This document shows, one piece after another, positions 12,501 to 22,027 of a DNA stretch of 64,000 nucleotides. A model generated the notes under the pieces. That model was not told where the DNA came from. It saw only the letters and a list, made by a program, of their open reading frames with translations, and searched no databases. The stretch is from Megaustenia siamemsis (lineage: Eukaryota; Mollusca; Gastropoda; Stylommatophora; Ariophantidae). Position 1 is the first letter of the stretch; each line of letters starts with the position of its first letter. A program made the translations under genes and the position numbers. Location: assembly GCA_032433765.1 (NCBI GenBank), contig JAVIAB010000159.1, positions 60,240,043 through 60,304,042 on the forward strand, read 5' to 3'.

Positions 12501-13714
12501 GCTCCCTCTCAGTGATAAACAGATTCTGAGTTCTGTTTCAGATGGGACGTGTTTTGGTTTAGTTGAATGTGACCTACACGTCCCCGACCGCCTGAAGGAA
12601 CATTTCCGTGAGATGACTCCAATTTTCAAAAATATTGGCGTCACGCGTGATGATATTGGCCCGTTTATGGGTGAATATGCCCTCAAACATAACTTGTTGT
12701 CAACCCCTCGTCGCACCCTAATCGGTAGTTATGTCGGGGAAAAAATTTTGTTGGCAACACCACTGTTAAAATGGTATTTAGACCACGGATTGGAGGTAAC
12801 AAAAATTTATCAAGTGATAGAATATCAACCGTCTAGTTGTTTTAAAAAGTTTGGCGAAATGGTTTCTGACGCTAGGAGGGCTGGTGATCTAGACGAAAGT
12901 CAATCTATAGTAAGCGATACGATGAAGCTCTTAGGAAACTCAGCCTACGGGAAGACTCTAACCAATAAGGCCAATCATAGCGCTATTTCGTACGTTCAGG
13001 GGGATGAGATATCGAAAATGATTAATAGTTCCCGGTTTAAAAAGATGACTGAAATAGGGGAGGATCTTTTTGAAGTTGAGATGGAGAAAAAGAAAACTGT
13101 TTGGGACTTACCCCTACAAATCGGTTTCTTCGTCTATCAATATGCAAAACTTCGTATGTTAGATTTTTATTTCGAGTTCTTAGATAAGTTTGTAGATAGG
13201 TCCAACTTTCAGTTATGTGAAACAGATACTGATAGTTTATACCTGGCTTTAAGTGCCCCTAAGTTAGAGAACATAGTTAAGTCAGGTCTGCGGGATGAGT
13301 TTAATAGTGTATATAAAGACTGGTTTCCTGCCGAGTTTTGCGATGAACATACTAGCAAGACAGAGTGTATAAACTGTAAGGGTGTTAAAGCATACACCAA
13401 GCGAACGCCCGGTCTTTTTAAACTAGAGTACGAAGGGACAGCTCTGTTAGCTTATGTAGTAAGACGTACCATTGTAGTGGGGATTATGATAAAATCAGTT
13501 GTAAGGGGTTAAGTAAGCAACACAACAAACTAGATAAAGATATGTTTTTAGAGGTTCTCGCTACGCAAAAGGCCAAGGGTGGGAAAAATGTAGGATTCAG
13601 TCTTAAATAATTCCATATTTTCCTACAGTCAAACAAGCAAATGCTCTTTCCTATTTCTATATAAAAAGAAATGTAGCTGATGACAACGTCTCGACTACGC
13701 CTCTAGATATTTAA
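9529..13714 (+). pseudogene. Polinton-type protein-primed family B DNA polymerase with N-terminal zinc fingers
   Basis: An open frame runs from the ATG at 9529 to 13512 (1,327 residues). Two C2H2 zinc fingers lie at residues 5-26 and 33-54. An OTU-like region (DNLCFFRCLA near 280, NHFFYI near 365) is followed by a further CxxC...HxxxxC finger near 381-402. Then come the exonuclease boxes FDYECYF (near 444) and GFNSGKYDINVI (near 550), a very acidic tract near 580-605, polymerase box A YDANALYLW (819), an endonuclease-like insert with FHGCLYHGH and MWECEW (about 900-960), box B KLLGNSAYGKT (1133) and the catalytic DTD (1233-1235). Family knowledge assigns replication by protein priming. A 1-bp loss near 13448 shifts the last about 90 codons, and a 2-bp loss near 13600 partly restores them. 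The original stop is at 13712-13714. It may be decayed, or the indels may be sequencing errors. Confidence 0.87.
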
Positions 13715-14216
13715 CTCTTTACACTACCAGCTTAGACTGACCAACGATCTCTAACAGTTTCACCCTTATGCTTCATTTATGGTACAACGCTAAGCAGACA
13801 CCCAACTACATAGCTATAAATAAATGTTATCCTTGTACTATATATTTACTTCGTGTACTAAATATTTTTGTAATGATATATAATATTCACTGTATGTTAT
13901 ACACCTATTGAGATAATAAAAGAATAAAATATATCTTTGTCTTCTGTTTTATATTGATCGTTTTTTCATTGATGTTGTATAATCTACTAACCTATCACTA
14001 TCGAGCAAGTACATGAAGAACGCCAAAGTCAGCACAAAGCAGACATAAACAGGTCACTTCCGGGGTCACCGGGACTAGAAGTCAACATCCCGACACGAGC
14101 AGTCATGGTTAACTCCCCTTGTCTCTCGTGTACATTTCGCGCGAAATGCGCCTGCTATATATCTTTGTTAATTTACGCCTAAATAATAATTTCCAAATGG
14201 ACCCTTGTATACTACT
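10215..14216 (+). repeat. Right arm of Polinton palindrome
   Basis: This is the inverted counterpart of 4569-8565. The arms differ by a few substitutions (for example one E/D change in the acidic tract) and by single- or double-base indels, mostly in short homopolymers. From 13715 to 14216 there is no gene, only the terminal AT-rich non-coding segment with GCGCGAAATGCGCC near 14150. Confidence 0.9.
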
Positions 14217-14222
14217 GATGTT
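14217..14222. repeat. Target site duplication, right (GATGTT)
   Basis: This matches 4563-4568 and directly abuts the terminal CT of the element. Confidence 0.8.
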
Positions 14223-14229
14223 TCTGTAA

Positions 14230-14575
14230 GTAAAGCTGTCTTGAACTTGATCATCCCTATGTCGTTAGACATCGCTTAGCGCTCGTAGAGTTTTTCGTCA
14301 TTTATCTCTATTCTGGGCGAGATGTTTGGTCTTATGTAATGAATCTATGCCTGCCAACTTTGCTACTCTTATACGTGTTCCTTTTAGTGTATCTCTAGGT
14401 CTTCCTCTTTTTCTGTATCATGATGTTTCCCTCATAGAAGAGCATGTTTTGGAATACTTGTGTTGCTTCTTCTCAAAATATAGCCGACATATGTCTATCT
14501 TCTCTTCCTAATTGTAGATAAGATCGTTGGTTGCATGACCATGTCTCTTACCTCTATATTAGCCTTTTATCCATT
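14230..14575 (-). mobile_element. LINE 3'-end remnant
   Basis: Read on the minus strand, this gives a basic stretch RGRPRDTLKGTRIRVAKLAG, of the kind seen in the C-terminal tail of endonuclease-reverse transcriptase proteins of many animal LINEs, with stops. No catalytic domain remains. Confidence 0.5.
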
Positions 14576-14582
14576 ACAGGGT

Positions 14583-14838
14583 AAGTAAAGTAACGAGCCC
14601 CCGTCACGCCAAGTGGCGTATAGGAAATATGGTTTTAGTGACCATAAATTTTACAGACCTTCGGCACATGATTTTTGGGTTAACTTGGTCGGTATTACGC
14701 CCGTGTCGCTTTACTTTCCCAGATAAAAATCCGGTACCCATTAAAGGCTGGGTTAACCGGAAGCCGTCAGTTGGGATCGAACCCTAACTCTTGTCCTTTG
14801 TAGTTCAGTTCACTAACCACTGAGCTATCGCGGCTCCC
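14583..14838 (-). mobile_element. tRNA-derived SINE, copy 1
   Basis: On the minus strand the head folds as a tRNA-like sequence. GGAGCCG pairs with CGGCTTCC, a box A (TAGCTCAGTGGTTA) and a box B (GGTTCGATCCC) are present, then comes an unrelated body ending in the shared GCCACTTGGCGTGACGGGGG tail and a T/A-rich end. The same head and body recur at four other places in this window. It faces copy 2 head to head. Confidence 0.82.
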
Positions 14839-14880
14839 TGTGAATGCAAATGCTTACGAAGAATGTGCACCCTGTTATGA

Positions 14881-15150
14881 AGGGAGCATCGATAGCTCAG
14901 TGGTTAGTGAACTGGACTACAAAAGACAAGGGGTCGGGTTCGATCCCAACCGACGGCTTCCGGGTACACCCAGCCTTAAATGGGTACCGGATTTTTTTTC
15001 AGGGAAAGTAAAGCAGCACAGGCGTAATACCAACCACATTACCCCAAAAATCATGAGCTGAAGGTCTGTAAAAAATATGGGGTCACTAACACCATATTTC
15101 CCTATACGCCACTTGGCGTGATGGGGGTACTTTACTTTTATTTGTACTTA
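14881..15150 (+). mobile_element. tRNA-derived SINE, copy 2
   Basis: This has the same head, box A/box B and body as copy 1 but in opposite orientation, separated from it by only about 42 bp, so the two form a hairpin-capable palindrome. Confidence 0.82.
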
Positions 15151-15394
15151 TTTGGATTCAAGCCTTTAGTTTCCCCTCAATATTTTGTTTGTTTTCCATT
15201 TTCCACGTCCGTAACTAAAGGTTAAATGACATGTTTGAGTTGAATGTTCAAAGTCTAGTTTTCTTTGCTAACTAATTTTGATTTCCATTGTTTCTTCAAG
15301 TTTTTTTAGAAATCCACTACTGCTTTTGCTGTCCTACTTCTTACCTTTTTTTTTTTATTTCAGTTTCTTGAACAGTATTACCTAAAGTTTGTTC

Positions 15395-15510
15395 AGAAAT
15401 TCTTGCCCACAGATTTTATTAATTATCTCGGAAACTGTTTGATGAATTTCTGTAATTCTTTTTCGTGAAATATTATTTTTTCACCGACCTTCAGTCTGCT
15501 TTTTTGCCCT
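15395..15510 (+). repeat. Partial copy of the foldback element arm
   Basis: The segment from TTGCCCACAGATT to TTTTTCACCGACCTTCAG matches the foldback arms (18500-18615 inverted, and 16140-16173 plus 17765-17815). It includes the TTATCTCGGAAACTGTTTGA stretch that is missing from the left arm because the gene unit interrupts it. The flanks 15150-15394 and 15511-15783 are AT-rich with no gene seen. Confidence 0.65.
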
Positions 15511-15850
15511 ACTGTCGTGCATTGAGGAAAGATTTTTGCTTAATTGAGGTATATAAAAATATGATTGTCTTGCTTGTCCTAAATTTTAGGATTTTACAAT
15601 ACCAACATTTGTTGTAATCAACTCACCAATTAAAAAGGCAAATTTCACGCGCACACCACACAATCTTAGCACCGTTTCCCACACTTAACTTGTAAGACGT
15701 GAGCCACTCCCAGGTTTTGTTTTTTGTAATTTCATTTCGGGTTTCGTTTAAAATTGGTCCAGATGCGTATTTTGACAAAATATCTAAGGTTTGATAGTAT
15801 GTTTGATTTGTATAGTCTAAGTTTTGTGTTTGTGTTGATGAGTTTTGATT

Positions 15851-16135
15851 AACTATATACTAGTTCATAAACTATACGTTAGATCGTAATTCTCATCTGT
15901 TATAAACTATATACTAGATCATAAACTATACGTTAGATCGTAATTCTCATCTGTTATAAACTATATACTAGATCATGAACTATACGTTAGATCGTAATTC
16001 TCATCTGTTATAAACTATATACTAGATCATGAACTATACGTTAGATCGTAATTCTCATCTGTTATAAACTATATACTAGATCATAAACTATACGTTAGAT
16101 CGTAATTCTCATCTGTTATAAACTATATACTATGG
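15851..16135 (+). repeat. 54-bp tandem repeats, left foldback arm
   Basis: Five full copies start at 15851, 15905, 15959, 16013 and 16067, with a partial sixth at 16121. The unit contains AACTATATACTAG and GATCGTAATTCTCATCTG. Confidence 0.92.
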
Positions 16136-16601
16136 TTCGTTCACAAATTCGTGCCCACAGAGTTGATTCATTGGTTATTGGTTATTGGTTATGGAAGGCC
16201 TCGGTTTCACAGCAAACGAATTAAAATCCATAATTGCTCAACCGCCCGTGCCAGTGGAATCATCCGAATTACTAACTCATCTCCCAAACAAAGAAAGGTA
16301 ACTGTAGTCCCCATCGTAGCAGTCTCAGCACACGCCAAAAAACATAAGGCGAAACCGCGTAGAAAGTGAACACAGCCAATTGTTCCCTGTCATACGATAT
16401 CATCATTCATCGTAAACAAGCGGGATATCGAAGCAGGATCAAAACGGATGAGAAACACAGCTCACGGTGTGCACAGAGCACTTAACTCAGTAGCTCCTGC
16501 AACAAGCCGGACTTGGAATATGAGGAAACTGCAAGAAGGAACACTTTTCAGACATAGCCTTCAATGGTTCCTGCCGCCTATCCACCATATACCATGGGAG
16601 T

Positions 16602-17525
16602 TCACGTCCTCCCGAAAATGATGATCGTCATAGCACTTGATGATGTTAGGCCGTCATTGATGACTCCAATTTCAAACATATAGACACACAGTGGTGGTAA
16701 GTTATCATTTCCAATCCAACAGAAGCCACATGACCTGCAGTTAGTAAAACCACAGAGAGAATATGATTTTGTGACCTTCACTGATTCACTCTTAGATGTG
16801 AATGTGTAGTTTACACAAGAGGAGAAGTTTTCAACTACAGTGATCCCATTTAAGGCAATTCTGGGATAGCAAGGCAAGTCTCCTTTATAGCAGCAGAACT
16901 TGATGTTCTCCGCTCCCTTCTTGTAGCTGCCGCCACACGATTCTGATGTCTCATTAACTTGGATATCATTCAAGAACAATGTCAGATTAACATTCCATAG
17001 ATATGGCTCTGCTGATGAAATGCTTGGTGCAACAGTTGTATCAATCATACTGGAGGCTCCTGGTCTGTGGTCATTAATATCACAGACGGCACATGATGTT
17101 GTTATATTCAGTATTTCTTTCTGGGGTGTAAATATGTGGCACACACATGGAGAGTGGTTTGTGGTCACAGTAATCCCATTAAAGGCAATTCTAGGGTAGC
17201 ATGGCATAGCTGTTTCAGATCAGCACAATCCTGTGATGTTTTCTGTGTTCGCTATAAAGCTGCTGCTGCTACACAATCCTGACCAATTATAGGTGTGGAC
17301 ATTATTCACTTGCAATGACAAAACTGCTTTGCTTACATCATAAACCTCTGGAAGCGAATCATTTATGGGACTAATAGTACAGTTTATTCTTCCATCGGGG
17401 ATATCTTCATTGAGTCCCCCAAAAAAAGTTCGTTGGTTAAAAAGCACATATGCTTTTGAGTTAAACACACAATGAGCCCACTTCATAGATTCAAAATGAT
17501 CCTTGCCAATGCCATCCGTTTGCAC
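16602..17525 (-). pseudogene. Cysteine-rich two-module extracellular protein, copy A (nonsense mutations)
   Basis: I do not recognise the family. The product has many N-x-S/T sequons and regularly spaced cysteines, as in a secreted or ectodomain protein. It contains two modules of about 110 residues that share the pattern GLCC...PCYPRIAxNGITV...SPCxCxxFTPxKE...TTSxAVC, so it arose by internal duplication. In this copy one reading frame runs through, but a TGT cysteine codon has become TGA at 17220-17222 and an arginine codon CGA has become TGA at the 3' end (16602-16604), which is consistent with CpG decay. No signal peptide is seen in the visible part; an upstream exon may be missing. The copy at 35233-36171 lacks both stops. 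Confidence 0.6.
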
Positions 17526-17719
17526 AAGTTAGGGTCCTTAGCTACCAACGTCCCAAACGTCTGAAACGAATTAACGACTTTATCTACAGCGAAGGTTAAC
17601 GAACTGTGAACAAACATTTATGTTCAAACCCTTGAAAACATTTTCAAAAATCTGCCAACTCGCAGCAATATCATATCTCGTGTTGTTCAATGTAAACATT
17701 GCTTAGTCCATAGCTCGAA

Positions 17720-17757
17720 TATAAATAAGCTGCCATTTTGGTGCGTCCCTGACGTCA
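17720..17757 (-). promoter_or_regulatory. Promoter-like segment of copy A: CRE and TATA-like box
   Basis: On the minus strand a perfect palindromic TGACGTCA (17750-17757) is followed about 25 bp downstream by a TATTTATA-like box (17720-17727). The same pair is conserved in copy B. TGACGTCA is the known CREB/ATF site; its function here is inferred. Confidence 0.45.
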
Positions 17758-18635
17758 TTTTTCCGAATTTCTGTAATTCCTTTTCATGAAATCTTATTTT
17801 TTCACCGACCTTCAGATTCTAGAATATTTAAGTACAAAGATTGTCTGAATTTTGCACAAATAATTTTTTGTTATATAATTTTAGGAAAATATCAAACCGC
17901 GTGCTCTAAACATTAGATTTTACTGTACATTATGTTAATTTTCTAACAATGCAAACTACAGGCGTATTCGTATTATATTGAATATGGCAACATTTTTCAT
18001 TTGATTTTCCTGTATGTTCGATAATTTGTAAGCTGTTGTGAAGTGACTACTTGATTTTTAAAACCATAAAGAGTTTAAAGTGTAAATTCATCACTATGCA
18101 AATGGTAATTGTGTTATTGTACATTGTACATGCACTTTTGCAAGGAATCTAAAAGGGGTCGGTTATAGTACGATAAAAAAAAAGGGAAAAAAAAACTGGA
18201 AACAGCAGTACACGGGCAGCTCTAAATATAGATATAAAGTCTTTCAATCGATGGATAGGACAGAACTTTGACTCTGCAGAGGCGACGGTCAAGCAAGGAA
18301 GTTTACCTATCTCTATGACGAAGATATAAAATCCAATGAAAAATGTTGCCCTATTCAATGTAATACGAATACGCCCGTAGTTTGCATTGTTAGAAAATTA
18401 ACATAATGTACAGTAAAATCTAATGTTTAGAGCACGCGGTTTGATATTTTCCTAAAATTATATAACAAAAAATTATTTGTGCAAAATTCAGACAATCTTT
18501 GTACTTAATTATTCTAAAATCTGAAGGTCGGTGAAAAAAAAAAAGATTTCATGAAAAGGAATTACAGAAATTCATCTCAAACAGTTTCCGAGATAATGAA
18601 TCAACTCTGTGGGCACGAATTTGTGAACGAACTAT

Positions 18636-18915
18636 AGTATATAGTTTATAGCAGATGAGAATTATGATCTAACATATAGTTTATGATCTAGTATATAGTT
18701 TATAACAGATGAGAATTACGATCTAACGTATAGTTTATGATCTAGTATATAGTTTATAACAGATGAGAATTACGATCTAACGTATAGTTTATGATCTAGT
18801 ATATAGTTTATAACAGATGAGAATTACGATCTAACGTATAGTTTATGATCTAGTATATAGTTTATAACAGATGAGAATTACGATCTAACATATAGTTTAT
18901 GATCTAGTATATAGT
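18636..18915 (-). repeat. 54-bp tandem repeats, right foldback arm
   Basis: These are the inverted counterpart of 15851-16135, about five copies of the same 54-bp unit with a few substitutions per copy. Confidence 0.9.
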
Positions 18916-18995
18916 TAATCAAAACTCATCACTCTCTCTCATCAGCACAAACACAAAACTTAGACTATTCAAATCAAACGTACTATAAAACCTTA

Positions 18996-19450
18996 TGTAC
19001 GCATTTGAGAGCTGGAAAACATCAAGAGACATAGACACAAAGTTGAACGCATTCGAAAATAAATGTCTAAGGAAAATACTTGGTATAGCGTGGAACGAAT
19101 TCAAAACAAACGAGGAAATTAGAGAAATTGCCAATCAACCACTAATATCTTCAGTAATAAAGAAAAGACGATGATTATATGTTGGGCATGTGATGAAAAG
19201 AGATAATAACCGAATAGCAAAGCAAGCCCTCATGTGGGGAAACAACAGGTAAGAGGAAAAGAGGCAGAGTGAGACACTGAGACCCTGAGAAGAACAGCGA
19301 TCAGAGAGGCAAGAGCAGCAGGAATCGGCTCCATCAATGAGATAGAGTTACTTGCACAGAACAGAGACAAATAGCAAGATTTGATAAAAGATCTTCACAA
19401 GTATGGACAACTGCTAGAATAAAAATTTAGATAATAGAAAGAGTATATGG
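18996..19450 (+). mobile_element. LINE reverse transcriptase C-terminal remnant
   Basis: The plus strand reads as a thumb and C-terminal fragment (NAFENKCLRKILGIAW, then VGHVMKRDNNRIAKQAL) of the endonuclease-reverse transcriptase LINE type, then a non-coding tail ending in GATA repeats at 19488-19504. It is 5'-truncated as usual for LINEs, with internal stops. From 19505 to 20372 I see no gene. Confidence 0.65.
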
Positions 19451-20372
19451 GTCTATGCCCTATGAGCCGGCTATAGCTCGAAAGGTCAATAGATAGATAG
19501 ATATAGTTTATGACAAATAAGATTTAATATCTAACAGAGCGGATCTCGATAATTAGAATTGTAAAGGCTGAATGTCAAAAGTCCTCAGATTAATGCGAAA
19601 AAAAAGTGTCGGAACATGAACATTAATTTGATGTAACTGAAACATGAACTTATGATTTGCGCGTTACCATGTTGGTAATTGTTATCAAATAACTGCTTTT
19701 TTTTATGTCACGTGACATCTATAGAAATCGTTGCACAGATGTCAGATGTCGATGATCTGTGTGAATAGTCACTGATTGCAGACAAAGAAATGGGGTTACT
19801 ACAGGATGTGTGGAGTGAGACAAGTACATTCAGGCTTCTAAAACAGAAGTCATTGAAATTACATCTAAAACAGAAGTAATTTTAACAACCCCAAAAACAC
19901 ATATCGAGTTTTGTTTTAAACGCGAGAAAAAATCAGCAGGAAATAATTGTGATACACATTTAACAGCACTCGAGGAAACAAACTCATTTTTGTCTGGATC
20001 GATTCTTAATTCTGTTATGAAAAATGAAAGCTGCTGTTGCCAAATTCAAACTACCTAACAAATGAGATAAATTTCGTAACATTTCATCAAATTTTCATAC
20101 GTGAGTTGTCGAAAATGTCAACAAATTGCCGTACAAGATTATCGATATTTTAATCTGTTCACCCTACCTGTGGCACGCTGTTTTTGGTTACAGGTTCAGT
20201 TTTACGCTCCGGGGCATAAGCTGGGCGTAAATATTAACGACGTCGTAAGAAATGAGTTAAATTGAAATCAATACGTAGAAAATAATTGCTGCTTGGTTAA
20301 GTGTGTGTGGATAGAAGAGAACATGAGAATGTAAAGTCGTGCTGCTTGTATTCAAGTTATCGCTAACATATC

Positions 20373-20613
20373 AGGAGGTGCGCGTGGCCGTGCGGCTAAA
20401 GCCACTGTTCCGCTGGCTGAAAAGCTGACGTACGGTGTTCGAAGCCCGCGGTAGACAGAAAGGATTTTTTCTATCGGGGGTGAAATAAAAATCCTGAGTC
20501 TCACACGTCGTGGCGACTGCTTGACCAAGCGGCCTTTACCCCTCTGGTTCTATCGTTGCCCCCCGACATACACCAGCAATGGTACTATGTGTCGTAAAGA
20601 TAGTTTTTTTTTT
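20373..20613 (+). mobile_element. Second tRNA-derived SINE family
   Basis: The head contains GTGGCCGTGCGGCTAAAG (box A-like) and GGTGTTCGAAGCC (box B-like). The body includes CCTTTACCCCTCTGG, and a T-run follows at 20607-20618. It is unrelated in body to the other SINE. One copy is seen, so the family assignment rests on the internal promoter boxes. Confidence 0.5.
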
Positions 20614-20924
20614 TAGTCAACGTATCTTGACGGTAACTGTAAATTGAGAAAATATTTCAAACCAAAGAAGTTGTAGCTGGGACAGTATTACTCAAGAATG
20701 TTATTGAGTTATTTGCAGGTCATCATCATTGCACTCCGAACATGTTCATAGGTGTTCAGATCCCCTCCTCAGCAAGTCTTGAAGTGTCCAGCGACTGACG
20801 ACTCCAGTTCTGTGTTGGTTGACAAGTTTTCTTACACGCCCACTAAGTTTCTCATTTCAGGCTGTGGACATCTTAACTCCCATCTCCATCATCCGAAGAC
20901 GTGACGTGGATCTGTGTTTCAAGA

Positions 20925-21995
20925 ATGTTGAATAAGGCGTCCAACTACTCTCTCAACTACGCAACGATGCTAATGCTAATAAGCGATGGTCAACGAGAGA
21001 CAATATTAATGGTAAACCTGGTTATACTGGGCGGTGCTGGGAGCTTATTCGGGTCAGTGGCGAACGTCATCAACATGGCGGTCTATTACAGACAAGGGTT
21101 AGACACAACAATCAACATTAGCTTCTTCTCTCTCGCCTTCTCCGATCTGTGTAGCCTCATCTTCCAACAACTTTATAATTTATTCGTGAACCCGTTGTTT
21201 GTGAACCTACATCTACCGATTGTGTACTTGGATTTACAGTTTCTCCCGACAGCCGTGCCTCGCGAGATGTTCGCTAGAATCACGTGCTTGATAACCGCTT
21301 TTATCACCGCCGAGAGATGTCTGTGTGTTGTCTTTCCTCTACACATCAAAAGAATTATCACTCCCAGATTAACAGCTACGGTTATCATTGTTATCTACAC
21401 TTCTACTCTGATAACAGTTTCGCCATTCTTCTTCACGTTCTACTATACCTGGAAATTTAAACCAGACTCGAACTCTAGCCTTGTGGTTCTAGCTTTCACC
21501 AGTGGTCACGTGGTGTGGGAAGCTCTAGCATATTTCACCCACGCGTTTCTAACACTCTTAGGTTTCCTGTCTGTTCTAATTTTCACATTAATCTTAATTT
21601 ATAAACTAGGACAGAAAAATGAATGGCGACAAATGGCGAAGGTTGATCGTGATAAGGCGAAATCTATGACTAAACGTGACAGAGCTACTATAACTATGGT
21701 TGTTTTGATTGCTGGTATTTTAGTGGCGTGCTACACGCCCGCTGTGATGTTATCGCTAACAACATTCCTGGTACCAGGATTCACTGTAGCAGGTCTACAT
21801 TACAACGTGTACCACAGCTTGTGGTCAATGGCCATGCTGCTGGAGGTCATTAACTCCAGCGTCAACATCTTCCTGTACCACAAGATGAGTTCCAAGTACA
21901 GACGGACCTACAACGAGCTCTTCCCCAGATGTCTTCGCTCAGACAAGATGGATGTATCATCGAAAGAAATAGCAAACATGAACAAAGAAGAGTAA
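20925..21995 (+). CDS. Class A (rhodopsin-like) G protein-coupled receptor, chemosensory-type
   Basis: The frame is intact with 356 residues and seven hydrophobic segments. TM1 is about 28-52, TM2 about 62-88 with the SLAFSDL motif (family LAxxD), and TM3 ends in ERC in place of the usual DRY. TM4 and TM5 follow. TM6 has ACYTP in the position of CWxP, and TM7 has NSSVNIFLY in the position of NPxxY. An N-terminal NYS sequon and a basic C-tail fit a plasma-membrane receptor. I chose the ATG at 20925; the frame is open 24 bases further up but has no earlier ATG. A splice acceptor (CATTTCAG) ends at 20862, so a 5' non-coding exon is likely. Such single-exon receptors form large expansions in gastropod chemosensory organs. 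The ligand is unknown. A related broken copy lies at 31525-32625. Confidence 0.85.
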   Translation: MLNKASNYSLNYATMLMLISDGQRETILMVNLVILGGAGSLFGSVANVINMAVYYRQGLDTTINISFFSLAFSDLCSLIFQQLYNLFVNPLFVNLHLPIVYLDLQFLPTAVPREMFARITCLITAFITAERCLCVVFPLHIKRIITPRLTATVIIVIYTSTLITVSPFFFTFYYTWKFKPDSNSSLVVLAFTSGHVVWEALAYFTHAFLTLLGFLSVLIFTLILIYKLGQKNEWRQMAKVDRDKAKSMTKRDRATITMVVLIAGILVACYTPAVMLSLTTFLVPGFTVAGLHYNVYHSLWSMAMLLEVINSSVNIFLYHKMSSKYRRTYNELFPRCLRSDKMDVSSKEIANMNKEE

Positions 21996-22027
21996 GTGAG
22001 ATTTAACAAGGGAGACTAATCACAAAC

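Larger units (their letters stand above)
4569..14216. mobile_element. Palindromic Polinton/Maverick-like element (PolB only)
   Basis: The element is 9,648 bp long. It starts with AGTAGTATAC and ends with the reverse complement, giving 5'-AG and CT-3' ends, and is flanked by GATGTT duplications. These three traits match Polintons. The arms (4569-8565 and 10215-14216, about 4.0 kb each) are near-identical inverted copies, far longer than the usual terminal repeats of a few hundred bases. The unique loop (8566-10214) holds a promoter, a 5' intron and the first 229 codons of the polymerase gene. No integrase, packaging ATPase, protease or capsid gene is visible, although full Polintons of 15-20 kb carry them. 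I infer a deletion derivative that kept the polymerase end twice. Mobilisation, if any, would need helper proteins from elsewhere. Confidence 0.82.
16174..17764 (-). repeat. 1.6-kb duplicated gene unit, copy A
   Basis: This closely matches 34990-36565 in inverted orientation. It spans a promoter-like segment, the coding block and about 430 bp of 3' sequence. The identity ends inside TTATTGGTTA on one side and just outside the TGACGTCA box on the other, so the unit was copied as a block. Confidence 0.8.
15784..18995. mobile_element. Foldback-type inverted-repeat element with gene insert
   Basis: The left arm (15784-16173 continued at 17765-18012) is the inverted copy of the right arm (18328-18995). 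Both arms carry arrays of the same 54-bp unit next to the sequence GATGAGTTTTGATTAACTATA. The core 18013-18327 is unique and has no gene. A 1.6-kb unit encoding an extracellular protein replaces about 25 bp in the left arm only. No transposase is visible. The architecture is that of a foldback element; the family is not recognised. Confidence 0.6.

Noticed and set aside
4569..14216. Complete autonomous Polinton or integrated virus
   Set aside because: No integrase, ATPase, protease or capsid gene is readable on either strand, and the length is accounted for by two polymerase arms and the loop.
14881..14955. Functional tRNA gene
   Set aside because: The tRNA-like head has box A and B, but it belongs to a SINE with a shared body in five copies and imperfect stems.
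20901..20924. Earlier start for the intact receptor at GTG 20901
   Set aside because: A nuclear eukaryotic gene is expected to start at ATG; the first in-frame ATG is at 20925.
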